Shown here in pieces: positions 1-5,904 of a stretch of 5,904 nt of DNA. Position 1 is the first letter of the stretch. Every line of letters starts with the position of its first letter. The position numbers and the translations under genes were made by a program. The DNA is taken from assembly GCA_900556165.1 (NCBI GenBank), contig USNP01000037.1, positions 1 to 5,904 of the forward strand, written 5' to 3'. The notes under the pieces were generated by a model. It was not told the origin of the DNA. It saw nothing but the letters and a program-made list of their open reading frames with translations, and made no database searches. This DNA comes from an uncultured bacterium (GTDB lineage Bacteria; Patescibacteriota; Saccharimonadia; Saccharimonadales; Saccharimonadaceae).

Positions 1-78
1 GTAGTGCATCACAGTAATGTGCTTGCGGGAGAAAAATTATTTGTAGCAAAAAAGTGGGAGTTTCAACTTCTAAAATAG
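1..78 (+). CDS. Possible 3' end of an upstream gene (partial, unidentified)
   Basis: The first reading frame is open from the window edge to a TAG at 76–78 and would encode 25 C-terminal residues ending in WEFQLLK. The tail mixes charged and hydrophobic residues and reads like an ordinary protein end, but it is too short to assign to a family. If real, it overlaps the GTG start of the LysM–CHAP gene by 25 bp. That would suggest the hydrolase is translated from a transcript that begins upstream, and it fits the lack of a recognisable promoter or Shine-Dalgarno close to that GTG. An open stretch of this length can easily occur by chance, so the call is tentative. Confidence 0.35.
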   Translation, partial: VVHHSNVLAGEKLFVAKKWEFQLLK

Positions 79-1241
79 AAATAATTCAGGATCGAGAACG
101 GTTAAATTCTGATTCTAATATTTCGAAAATTATTAATATTCTAAGCCAAAAATCAACAGTTGTATATTCTTCTATATTTATAGTTGTTATTATGATTGCT
201 GTTTTTGGTGGAGGTCAATCTGAATCGAGTCGAACGGTCGAATTGAATAATCAGATTGAGTCAAAAGTTTCAGAGAGTTCAAAAAACAGTGATTTAAATT
301 CAAATTACTCGGTTGCAGATAAAGTTACCGAATCTGGCGTTATAGCAAATCTTGCAGAGTCTGCAGATTTAGCGATTGCTCCATCTGCAGCAAGTCTTTC
401 AACATCAACTGCGATCCTACAAGATTCACCACAAGTTAATACGACTATCGAAAAACCCAAGGTGCTTGAAGTATTGTCTGAAAAACGAGAAATTGTTAAA
501 TATACTACACAATCAGAAGAGTTGATTCAATCAATTGCTGATAAGTATGGAATTACTGCACAAACTATCAAATGGGTTAATAAATTGAAGGGTGATAGTG
601 TTAGTGCTGGAAAAGAGTTACGAATATTGCCGGTTGATGGGATTGTGTATACTGTAAAATCTGGAGATAGTCTTAAATCTATCGTAGAAAAATATCAGGC
701 AAGTTTAGAACGGGTAGTCTCATATAATAAGTTGAAAGATGGTGAAGGGTTAAAAGAGGGGACTGAATTAGTCCTTCCTGGTGGTATTTTACCAGAGGAG
801 GATCGACCAGATTATAATCCTAAATTAAGAATTCCTTCCATTACTTCATCATCAAGGCCGGTAGGTCAGTCTAACGTTACCGTTTCACTTTCTTCAAACT
901 ATAATGTGAAGGCTGGAAATGCTTATGCCTGGGGAAACTGTACTTGGTATGTCTATAACCGTCGTCCAGATATTGGAAGTTTCTGGGGTAATGCTTCAAC
1001 CTGGGCAGTGAGTGCTCGGGCAGCTGGATATAGAGTTGATCAAACTCCATCTGTTGGTGCAATTGCGCAGTGGAATGCGTACGCAAACTCTTATATCTGG
1101 GGATATGGACATGTTGCAATTGTTGAATCTATAAATTCAGATGGAACAATTACTGTAACAGATATGAACTATGCTGGAAGGTTGAATGTTGTAACAACGA
1201 GAACTGTTCCTGCAAGCAGTGTATCGAACTATATTCATTAA
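54..1241 (+). CDS. Membrane-anchored LysM–CHAP peptidoglycan hydrolase
   Basis: Predicted cell-wall hydrolase of 395 residues. A ~35-residue N-terminus precedes one hydrophobic segment (about 36–51, VVYSSIFIVVIMIAV), probably a signal-anchor. A Ser/Asn-rich linker (about 55–140) follows, then two LysM-like repeats (about 148–193 and 197–242; the second contains YTVKSGDSLKSI), which bind peptidoglycan glycans. A short Pro/Ser linker leads to a C-terminal CHAP amidase/endopeptidase domain (about 285–395). The CHAP nucleophile is Cys296 in WGNCTWYV and the general base is His353 in GYGHVAIVE; the usual Glu-x-Asn pair appears as Asp370-x-Asn372 in TVTDMNY. The domain order implies an exported enzyme tethered to the membrane that cuts peptide cross-bridges or stems. 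GTG 54 is the only plausible start before the membrane segment, since the next in-frame ATG (residue 47) would cut it. No good Shine-Dalgarno precedes it, so the start is less certain than the product. A strong terminator follows the stop directly. Confidence 0.88.
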   Translation: MGVSTSKIEIIQDRERLNSDSNISKIINILSQKSTVVYSSIFIVVIMIAVFGGGQSESSRTVELNNQIESKVSESSKNSDLNSNYSVADKVTESGVIANLAESADLAIAPSAASLSTSTAILQDSPQVNTTIEKPKVLEVLSEKREIVKYTTQSEELIQSIADKYGITAQTIKWVNKLKGDSVSAGKELRILPVDGIVYTVKSGDSLKSIVEKYQASLERVVSYNKLKDGEGLKEGTELVLPGGILPEEDRPDYNPKLRIPSITSSSRPVGQSNVTVSLSSNYNVKAGNAYAWGNCTWYVYNRRPDIGSFWGNASTWAVSARAAGYRVDQTPSVGAIAQWNAYANSYIWGYGHVAIVESINSDGTITVTDMNYAGRLNVVTTRTVPASSVSNYIH

Positions 1242-1242
1242 A

Positions 1243-1284
1243 ATTAAAAATGAGCAATCTTTTCAAGGGGTGCTCATTTTTAAT
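1243..1284 (+). terminator. Rho-independent terminator after the LysM–CHAP gene
   Basis: A perfect 14-bp inverted repeat (1243–1256 pairing with 1271–1284, core AATGAGCA/TGCTCATT) encloses a 14-nt loop and begins two bases after the stop codon. The distal arm carries five consecutive T and the proximal arm five A, so it could work in both directions. It separates the hydrolase gene from obg, whose promoter begins just downstream. Confidence 0.9.
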
Positions 1285-1288
1285 AGTC

Positions 1289-1317
1289 TGGATATTTTTT
1301 GAAAAATATGTTATAAT
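1289..1317 (+). promoter_or_regulatory. obg promoter (extended −10)
   Basis: A perfect TATAAT at 1312–1317 is preceded by TG at 1309–1310 with one base between, making an extended −10. A weak −35 (TGGATA, 4 of 6 matches to TTGACA) lies at 1289–1294 with 17-bp spacing. Only 8 bases separate the −10 from the obg ATG, so transcription should start at or within about two bases of the start codon. Confidence 0.8.
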
Positions 1318-1319
1318 AG

Positions 1320-2627
<1,308 letters not shown>

Positions 2628-2629
2628 AA

Positions 2630-2661
2630 TATAAATAAAAAAGCACGATCTTAGTCGTGCT
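2630..2661 (-). terminator. Terminator of the small minus-strand gene
   Basis: A 7-bp perfect stem (AGCACGA 2642–2648 with TCGTGCT 2655–2661) has a 6-nt loop. Read on the minus strand it is followed by a T-rich run (TTTTTATTTAT), the form of an intrinsic terminator, and lies about 20 bp past the stop of the 2682–2954 gene. Read on the plus strand there is no T tract after the stem, so it is a poor terminator for obg, whose transcript end remains unclear. Confidence 0.8.
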
Positions 2662-2681
2662 GGATGTATGATGGGTAGCCT

Positions 2682-2954
2682 TTAGGATTTTTTTTCGGAT
2701 TCTTCTAAGGATTCCAATTTTTTCATGCCTATATGAAACCCTATAAATCTACGCACCTGGTCCTTGTCGAAGATATTTGAGAAAATATCAATTATTTCAA
2801 GGGTGTCATACCCTCTATCCATAAGTGATTTGACTAATTCTTCTGCAATGCTATTGATTTCTTTTTCAGCTAAGCTTACGTCATGTAAGGACATATAACC
2901 CTTATCAACCATATCTCTTAGTTTTATTGACTTATAATTAATTATGGTTGCCAT
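2682..2954 (-). CDS. Small hypothetical protein (90 aa), unrecognised
   Basis: I do not recognise this 90-residue protein. It has no signal peptide, membrane segment or Cys/His metal motif. It looks mainly helical: a segment about 25–46 (LAEKEINSIAEELVKSLMD), a segment about 49–75 with the aromatic stretch IDIFSNIF and RRFIGFHIG, and a highly charged C-terminus (ESLEESEKKS). A small cytoplasmic helical protein, perhaps a regulator or protein-binding partner, is only a guess. The gene is convincing because all its signals are present on the same strand: a TTGACT-17-TAGAAT promoter, an AGGAGA Shine-Dalgarno 7 bases before the ATG, and a hairpin terminator after the TAA. Its four arginines use AGA three times and CGT once, with no CGA, unlike obg, where AGA/AGG are rare. 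This may indicate horizontal acquisition, though four codons are few. It is convergent with obg and divergent from sbcB. Confidence 0.8.
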   Translation of the reverse strand: MATIINYKSIKLRDMVDKGYMSLHDVSLAEKEINSIAEELVKSLMDRGYDTLEIIDIFSNIFDKDQVRRFIGFHIGMKKLESLEESEKKS

Positions 2955-2961
2955 TTATTCT

Positions 2962-2967
2962 TCTCCT
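2962..2967 (-). promoter_or_regulatory. Shine-Dalgarno of the small minus-strand gene
   Basis: On the minus strand AGGAGA lies 7 bases upstream of the ATG at 2954–2952, an optimal anti-16S match that fixes the start. It is notable because the three large genes with family-fixed starts (obg, sbcB, rarA) have none. Confidence 0.85.
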
Positions 2968-2978
2968 ATAAATGTGCG

Positions 2979-3013
2979 CGCCACCCTCTGGCGAATGAGT
3001 GAGATATTATCTC
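2979..3013 (-). promoter_or_regulatory. Two hairpins/palindromes in the small gene's 5' leader
   Basis: The predicted ~65-nt leader of the 2682–2954 gene contains two short perfect inverted repeats. One is GAGAT-ATT-ATCTC (3001–3013), placed about 6–18 bases after the predicted transcription start. The other is a GC-rich CGCCA-5 nt-TGGCG stem (2979–2993) shortly before the Shine-Dalgarno. The first could be an operator for a dimeric repressor or an RNA stem; the second is a local GC-rich island in very AT-rich DNA and may be an RNA element. The stems are only 5 bp and no known riboswitch class is recognised. Confidence 0.4.
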
Positions 3014-3025
3014 GGAGCTATTTAT

Positions 3026-3054
3026 ATTCTATAATATTTTAATTAAAAAGTCAA
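3026..3054 (-). promoter_or_regulatory. Promoter of the small minus-strand gene
   Basis: On the minus strand TTGACT (3054–3049) and TAGAAT (3031–3026) are separated by exactly 17 bp, each 5 of 6 to the sigma-70-type consensus. The predicted start near 3019 gives a leader of about 65 nt. This box lies back-to-back with the sbcB promoter; the two −35 elements are only 6 bp apart. Confidence 0.75.
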
Positions 3055-3060
3055 ATATGT

Positions 3061-3089
3061 TTGTTATTTTCGTAGTTTTAGAGTAAAAT
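3061..3089 (+). promoter_or_regulatory. sbcB promoter
   Basis: TTGTTA (3061–3066, 4 of 6) and TAAAAT (3084–3089, 5 of 6) are spaced by 17 bp. The −10 ends 6 bases before the sbcB ATG, so the predicted transcription start coincides with the start codon. Confidence 0.65.
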
Positions 3090-3095
3090 ATAAAC

Positions 3096-4547
3096 ATGAA
3101 GACTTTCTTTTTTTATGATTTAGAGACTAGTGGATTTAGCCCGCAAAATGACCGAATTATGCAATTTGCAGGGCAGCGAACAGATGAAAATTTTAATCGA
3201 ATCGGTGAGCCTATTAATATTTTGGTTAGATTGAATGATGATGTTTTACCAAGCCCAAGTGCATTAATGGTGACAAAAATTAGCCCACAAAAAACAGTTG
3301 AAGAAGGCTATACTGAAGCTGAATTTGCAAAAATGCTTGTTGAAGAATATTTCACACCAGATACAGTTATTATTGGATATAATAATGTTCGATTTGACGA
3401 TGCGCATATTCAACACCTTTTGTGGAGAAATTTTTATCCGCCATATGATTGGCAATGGAAGGATGGTCGTTATCGGTGGGATTTGTTAGATGTTGTGCGA
3501 ATGATCCGCGCTCTTCGTCCGGAAGGTATTAATTGGCCGTTTATTAAGAATAAAGAAACTGGTGAGAAATTTGCTTCAAACAAGCTTGAACTTTTAACTA
3601 AAGAAAATGGGATTTCTCATGAGAATGCCCACGATGCATTAAGTGATGTTGATGGATTGATAGATGTGGCACGATTATTAAAAGAGAAACAGCCGCAGAT
3701 TTTTAATTATCTTTTAAAAATGCGTTCAAAAAACGAAGTTCAAAAAATGATAAATCTTGAAAGCCCTAAACCATTTGTCTATACATCTGGTCGATTTAGT
3801 GTTGAATTTGAAAAAACTACAATTGCATTCCCAATTGCGCCGGCTAAAAATAAAAATGTAATCGTTTGGGATTTGCGATTTTCCCCAAAAGATTTTCTTG
3901 ATTGGAGCGCTGAACAAATTTTAGAGAATATTACGGCAGATTTCGAAACTCGCTCACAAGCAGACTTTAAGCCAATTGCAGCAAAAATTCTACAATATAA
4001 CAAATGTCCAGCGGTTGCACCGGTTGGTGTCTTAAATGATGAAAATAAAGAACGCCTAAAAATTGATCTTGGTGAAATTCAGAAAAATTTAGATATTTTG
4101 CGAAAAAATCCGCATTTTGCCGAAAATCTTCGAACTGCTTTTGAAAAAAAGAGTGAGGTTTTTCAAGATAAAAATAGTAAAGACACTCTTTCTCCCGAGG
4201 CTCGGCTTTTTGAAGGGTTTGTTTCGAGAAGTGATGATATTAAAATTGAAACTGTTCGAAATTCTTCTGCTCGAGAATTAGCAGATTTTCATCCGGACTT
4301 TAGCGATGAAAGATTGAGTGAATTACTTCTTCACTACAAAGCTCGGAGCTTTCCAAAGAGCTTGAGTTCGCAAGAAAAAGAAATCTGGGAAGAATATCGT
4401 GCGAAAAATATTCAAAAAATGATGCCGAAATTTATACAAGAATTTCAAGAAATTGTAGCTCGGCAAGATTTGAGTTCGAAAGAAGAATTTATTCTTGAAG
4501 AAATTAAACTTTGGCTTGAGAATATTATGCCAGATTCTAATTCTTGA
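3096..4547 (+). CDS. sbcB: Exodeoxyribonuclease I (3'→5' ssDNA exonuclease)
   Basis: DnaQ-fold exonuclease that degrades single-stranded DNA 3' to 5' in recombination and repair, and in E. coli is stimulated by the SSB C-terminal tail. At 483 residues it matches E. coli ExoI (about 475). The DEDDh core is complete: Exo I motif YDLETSG with Asp8 and Glu10; Exo II motif GYNNVRFDD (94–102) with Asp101; Exo III motif HDALSD with His179 and Asp184. The ExoI-specific C-terminal part (about 200–475, SH3-like then helical) is present, including LSPEARLFEGF near 365–375. The start is well fixed because Asp8 lies so near the N-terminus. No Shine-Dalgarno precedes it, and the −10 box is 6 bases upstream, so a leaderless mRNA is predicted. 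It ends at TGA and overlaps the 3' end of convergent rarA by 11 bp. No intrinsic terminator is visible at the end. Confidence 0.95.
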   Translation: MKTFFFYDLETSGFSPQNDRIMQFAGQRTDENFNRIGEPINILVRLNDDVLPSPSALMVTKISPQKTVEEGYTEAEFAKMLVEEYFTPDTVIIGYNNVRFDDAHIQHLLWRNFYPPYDWQWKDGRYRWDLLDVVRMIRALRPEGINWPFIKNKETGEKFASNKLELLTKENGISHENAHDALSDVDGLIDVARLLKEKQPQIFNYLLKMRSKNEVQKMINLESPKPFVYTSGRFSVEFEKTTIAFPIAPAKNKNVIVWDLRFSPKDFLDWSAEQILENITADFETRSQADFKPIAAKILQYNKCPAVAPVGVLNDENKERLKIDLGEIQKNLDILRKNPHFAENLRTAFEKKSEVFQDKNSKDTLSPEARLFEGFVSRSDDIKIETVRNSSARELADFHPDFSDERLSELLLHYKARSFPKSLSSQEKEIWEEYRAKNIQKMMPKFIQEFQEIVARQDLSSKEEFILEEIKLWLENIMPDSNS

Positions 4548-5790
4548 GTTTTTTGACAATTTTGTGAGACCATTCTGCTTGTTTGAGCTTTTCGAAATCT
4601 GGATTTTGCTTTTTTTGAAAATCCAATATTTCCTGGGGAAAAAAACCTTTTTCATGCTTAAACCCAGCTCTCCACTCGTAGCCTTCTGTGTAGCCGAGTT
4701 CTTTGGTGGTTTTTGAGGTTGAATTTCGAAGGTGAATTGGAACTTGTGCATTTGGGAATTTTTCAACCAATTCATAGGATTGATACATGATTCCAGTGGA
4801 TTCACGCGATTTTTTGCTTTTTGAAAGAGCTATTGCACAGTGAAAAAGAACATACTTAGCTTCAGGCATTCCAATTTTTTCGATTGCATCAAAAGTGGAA
4901 TTCGCAAGAGTAATTGCACCATTCCCAGCTAACCCAATATCTTCGGATGCAAAAATTATCATTCGGCGAGCGATAAATTTTGGATCTTCGCCAGATTTGA
5001 GCATTTTCGCTAAGTAAAAACAGGCTGCTTCCGCGTCGCTTCCGCGCATACTCTTAATGAAAGCCGAGATTGTATCATAATGTGAATCGCTATTTTTATC
5101 ATAAAATAATACAGAACTTTCGATCGAATTTTGGATAGTTTCTGTGGTAATTTTATCTTTTTCGAAATTCAAAATCAATTCAAGATTGCTTAGCGCCATT
5201 CTGGCATCACCGCTGCTAATTTTCGAAAGAAGTTCAAGTGCATCTGGGGTAATTTTTGTTTTTGGTGAAGTTTTTTCAAGTGTGTTCTGGATGATTTTCG
5301 AAATTTCAGAAGTTTTAAGCGGTTGGAGAGATAAAACTCGACTTCTTGAAAGTAGTGGTGCGATAACCTCAAAACTTGGATTTTCGGTCGTAGCTCCGAT
5401 AAGGTTAATTAGCCCACTTTCGATATGTGGCAAGAAAGCATCTTGTTGAGATTTATTAAAGCGGTGAATTTCATCAACGAATAGAATCGTTCGAATTCCA
5501 AGATTCCAGTTTTGTCGAGCATGTTCGATGACTTTTTCGATATCTTTTTTTCCACTTGTAACTGCTGAAATTTCAATAAAATCAGCATTAACTTCTGTTG
5601 CTAAAATTCTTGAAAGGGTAGTTTTACCGGTTCCAGCTGGACCCCAAAAAATCAAACTAATCGGTTCTTTATTTTCAATAATTTTTCGCAGAATTCCATT
5701 TTTTCCGATAAGGTGGGATTGACCAATTACTTCGTCGAGTTTTGTTGGTCTCATTTTTTCTGCAAGTGGAATTCTGTGTTGATTGTCCAT
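4537..5790 (-). CDS. rarA: Replication-associated recombination protein A (RarA/MgsA/WRNIP1 family AAA+ ATPase)
   Basis: Clamp-loader-like AAA+ ATPase that acts at stalled replication forks and DNA ends; E. coli RarA is a tetramer that binds SSB. At 417 residues it is of normal family length. Visible are Walker A GPAGTGKTT (50–58), Walker B with box FVDEIHRF (104–111), sensor 1 GATTENPSF (132–140), the arginine-finger region LLSRSRV (146–152) and sensor 2 GDARMAL (194–200). The C-terminal tetramerisation region has the family signatures HYDTISAFIKSMRGSD (237–252), GEDPKFIARRMIIFASEDIGLA (267–288, contiguous) and FKHEKGFFP near 377–385. The N-terminus MDNQHRIPLAEKMRP fits the family and supports this ATG. 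No Shine-Dalgarno is present; an extended −10 ends 6 bases before the ATG, predicting a leaderless mRNA. The stop is TAG, lying inside the last codons of convergent sbcB. Confidence 0.97.
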   Translation of the reverse strand: MDNQHRIPLAEKMRPTKLDEVIGQSHLIGKNGILRKIIENKEPISLIFWGPAGTGKTTLSRILATEVNADFIEISAVTSGKKDIEKVIEHARQNWNLGIRTILFVDEIHRFNKSQQDAFLPHIESGLINLIGATTENPSFEVIAPLLSRSRVLSLQPLKTSEISKIIQNTLEKTSPKTKITPDALELLSKISSGDARMALSNLELILNFEKDKITTETIQNSIESSVLFYDKNSDSHYDTISAFIKSMRGSDAEAACFYLAKMLKSGEDPKFIARRMIIFASEDIGLAGNGAITLANSTFDAIEKIGMPEAKYVLFHCAIALSKSKKSRESTGIMYQSYELVEKFPNAQVPIHLRNSTSKTTKELGYTEGYEWRAGFKHEKGFFPQEILDFQKKQNPDFEKLKQAEWSHKIVKKLKN

Positions 5791-5796
5791 TTTAAT

Positions 5797-5824
5797 ATTA
5801 TAACATTTTAAAATAAAACCACAA
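5797..5824 (-). promoter_or_regulatory. rarA promoter (extended −10)
   Basis: On the minus strand a perfect TATAAT (5802–5797) is preceded by TG plus one base, giving TGTTATAAT, identical over these nine bases to the obg promoter. A −35 is weak at best (TTGTGG, 5824–5819, 16-bp spacing). Six bases separate the −10 from the ATG, predicting transcription from at or next to the start codon. Confidence 0.75.
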
Positions 5825-5840
5825 AATACGGTTTCGAAAT

Positions 5841-5869
5841 TTGAAAAAAAAGTGAAAATATGGTATTAT
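5841..5869 (+). promoter_or_regulatory. Promoter of a gene beginning beyond the right edge
   Basis: TTGAAA (5841–5846, 5 of 6) and TATTAT (5864–5869, 5 of 6) are spaced by 17 bp, and TG at 5861–5862 makes an extended −10. The predicted start near 5876 gives a leader of about 30 nt or more running to the window end. It is divergent from the rarA promoter. Confidence 0.7.
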
Positions 5870-5899
5870 TTAAGTAATAAAATAACTAAAAATGAATTT

Positions 5900-5904
5900 G
5901 AGGA
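5900..5904 (+). promoter_or_regulatory. Probable Shine-Dalgarno at the window edge
   Basis: GAGGA forms the last five bases and follows a good plus-strand promoter, so it is probably the ribosome binding site of a gene starting a few bases past the edge. An alternative is that ATG 5892–5894 (AAT TTG AGG…) is itself a start; a TAAAAT at 5878–5883 lies 8 bases before it, but its −35 is poor. Confidence 0.5.

Noticed and set aside
192..194. ATG at codon 47 as the true start of the LysM–CHAP gene
   Set aside because: It lies inside the hydrophobic segment and would remove most of the membrane anchor; no Shine-Dalgarno favours it.
877..1119. Minus-strand open frame (80 codons) inside the CHAP domain
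   Set aside because: It is fully antisense to a conserved domain, with no start signal and a low-complexity His/Arg/Tyr-rich translation.
2642..2661. Terminator for obg on the plus strand
   Set aside because: The hairpin has its T tract only on the minus-strand side; after the stem the plus strand reads GGATG, so it serves the small minus-strand gene.
2979..3013. Known riboswitch or ribozyme in the small gene's leader
   Set aside because: The leader is only about 65 nt with two 5-bp stems, and no conserved core of a known class (such as hammerhead CUGAUGA/GAAA) is present; reported only as an unclassified structure.
4545..4547. UGA recoding as glycine, as in some CPR lineages
   Set aside because: TGA ends exonuclease I at the normal family length, and reading through would run into antisense rarA sequence; the recognisable proteins contain no internal TGA.
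4323..4805. Long minus-strand open frame (160 codons) spanning the ends of sbcB and rarA
   Set aside because: It is out of frame with two genes that have complete, recognisable family motifs; its translation is rich in Lys, Phe and Asn as expected from the antisense of AT-rich coding sequence, and it has no ribosome binding site.
5141..5449. Plus-strand open frame (about 100 codons) inside rarA
   Set aside because: It is antisense to the sensor-1 and arginine-finger region of RarA and has no promoter or ribosome binding site of its own.

Overview
The window is AT-rich (about 35% GC by eye) bacterial chromosome. It suggests a small-genome member of the Patescibacteria/CPR, most likely Saccharibacteria (TM7). 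This is an inference from three things: the gene set (membrane-anchored LysM–CHAP hydrolase, Obg, exonuclease I, RarA), the degenerate G4 motif of Obg, and apparently leaderless housekeeping genes. TGA works as a stop here: it ends the exonuclease I gene at the expected family length, so a UGA-recoding CPR lineage is unlikely.

Layout, left to right. Positions 1–78 may hold the last 25 codons of a gene that begins outside the window. A single-pass membrane protein with two LysM repeats and a C-terminal CHAP peptidoglycan-hydrolase domain follows (54–1241, +), closed by a strong 14-bp-stem terminator. Next comes obg (1326–2627, +), the ribosome-associated GTPase, with its own promoter. A small unrecognised gene runs the other way (2682–2954, −); it has its own promoter, hairpin-bearing leader, Shine-Dalgarno and terminator. 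Back-to-back with it starts sbcB/exonuclease I (3096–4547, +). This converges on, and overlaps by 11 bp, rarA/mgsA (4537–5790, −). The last ~110 bp are a divergent promoter region for rarA and for a gene that starts beyond the right edge.

Functional themes are cell-wall remodelling (LysM–CHAP), ribosome/GTP physiology (Obg), and replication-fork and recombination maintenance (ExoI and RarA, both SSB-binding proteins in E. coli).

Three observations deserve most attention. (1) obg, sbcB and rarA each have a good −10 box only 6–8 nt before a family-fixed ATG and no Shine-Dalgarno, so they are predicted to be leaderless; the small gene and the gene off the right edge have leaders with Shine-Dalgarno sites. 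(2) The palindrome TTCGAA occurs 16 times by my count, evenly across all three codon phases plus one intergenic copy, which looks like selection at the DNA level. (3) The small minus-strand gene has different arginine codon use and a structured leader, consistent with a different origin. I found no CRISPR array, tRNA, rRNA, insertion sequence or unmistakably new multi-gene system.
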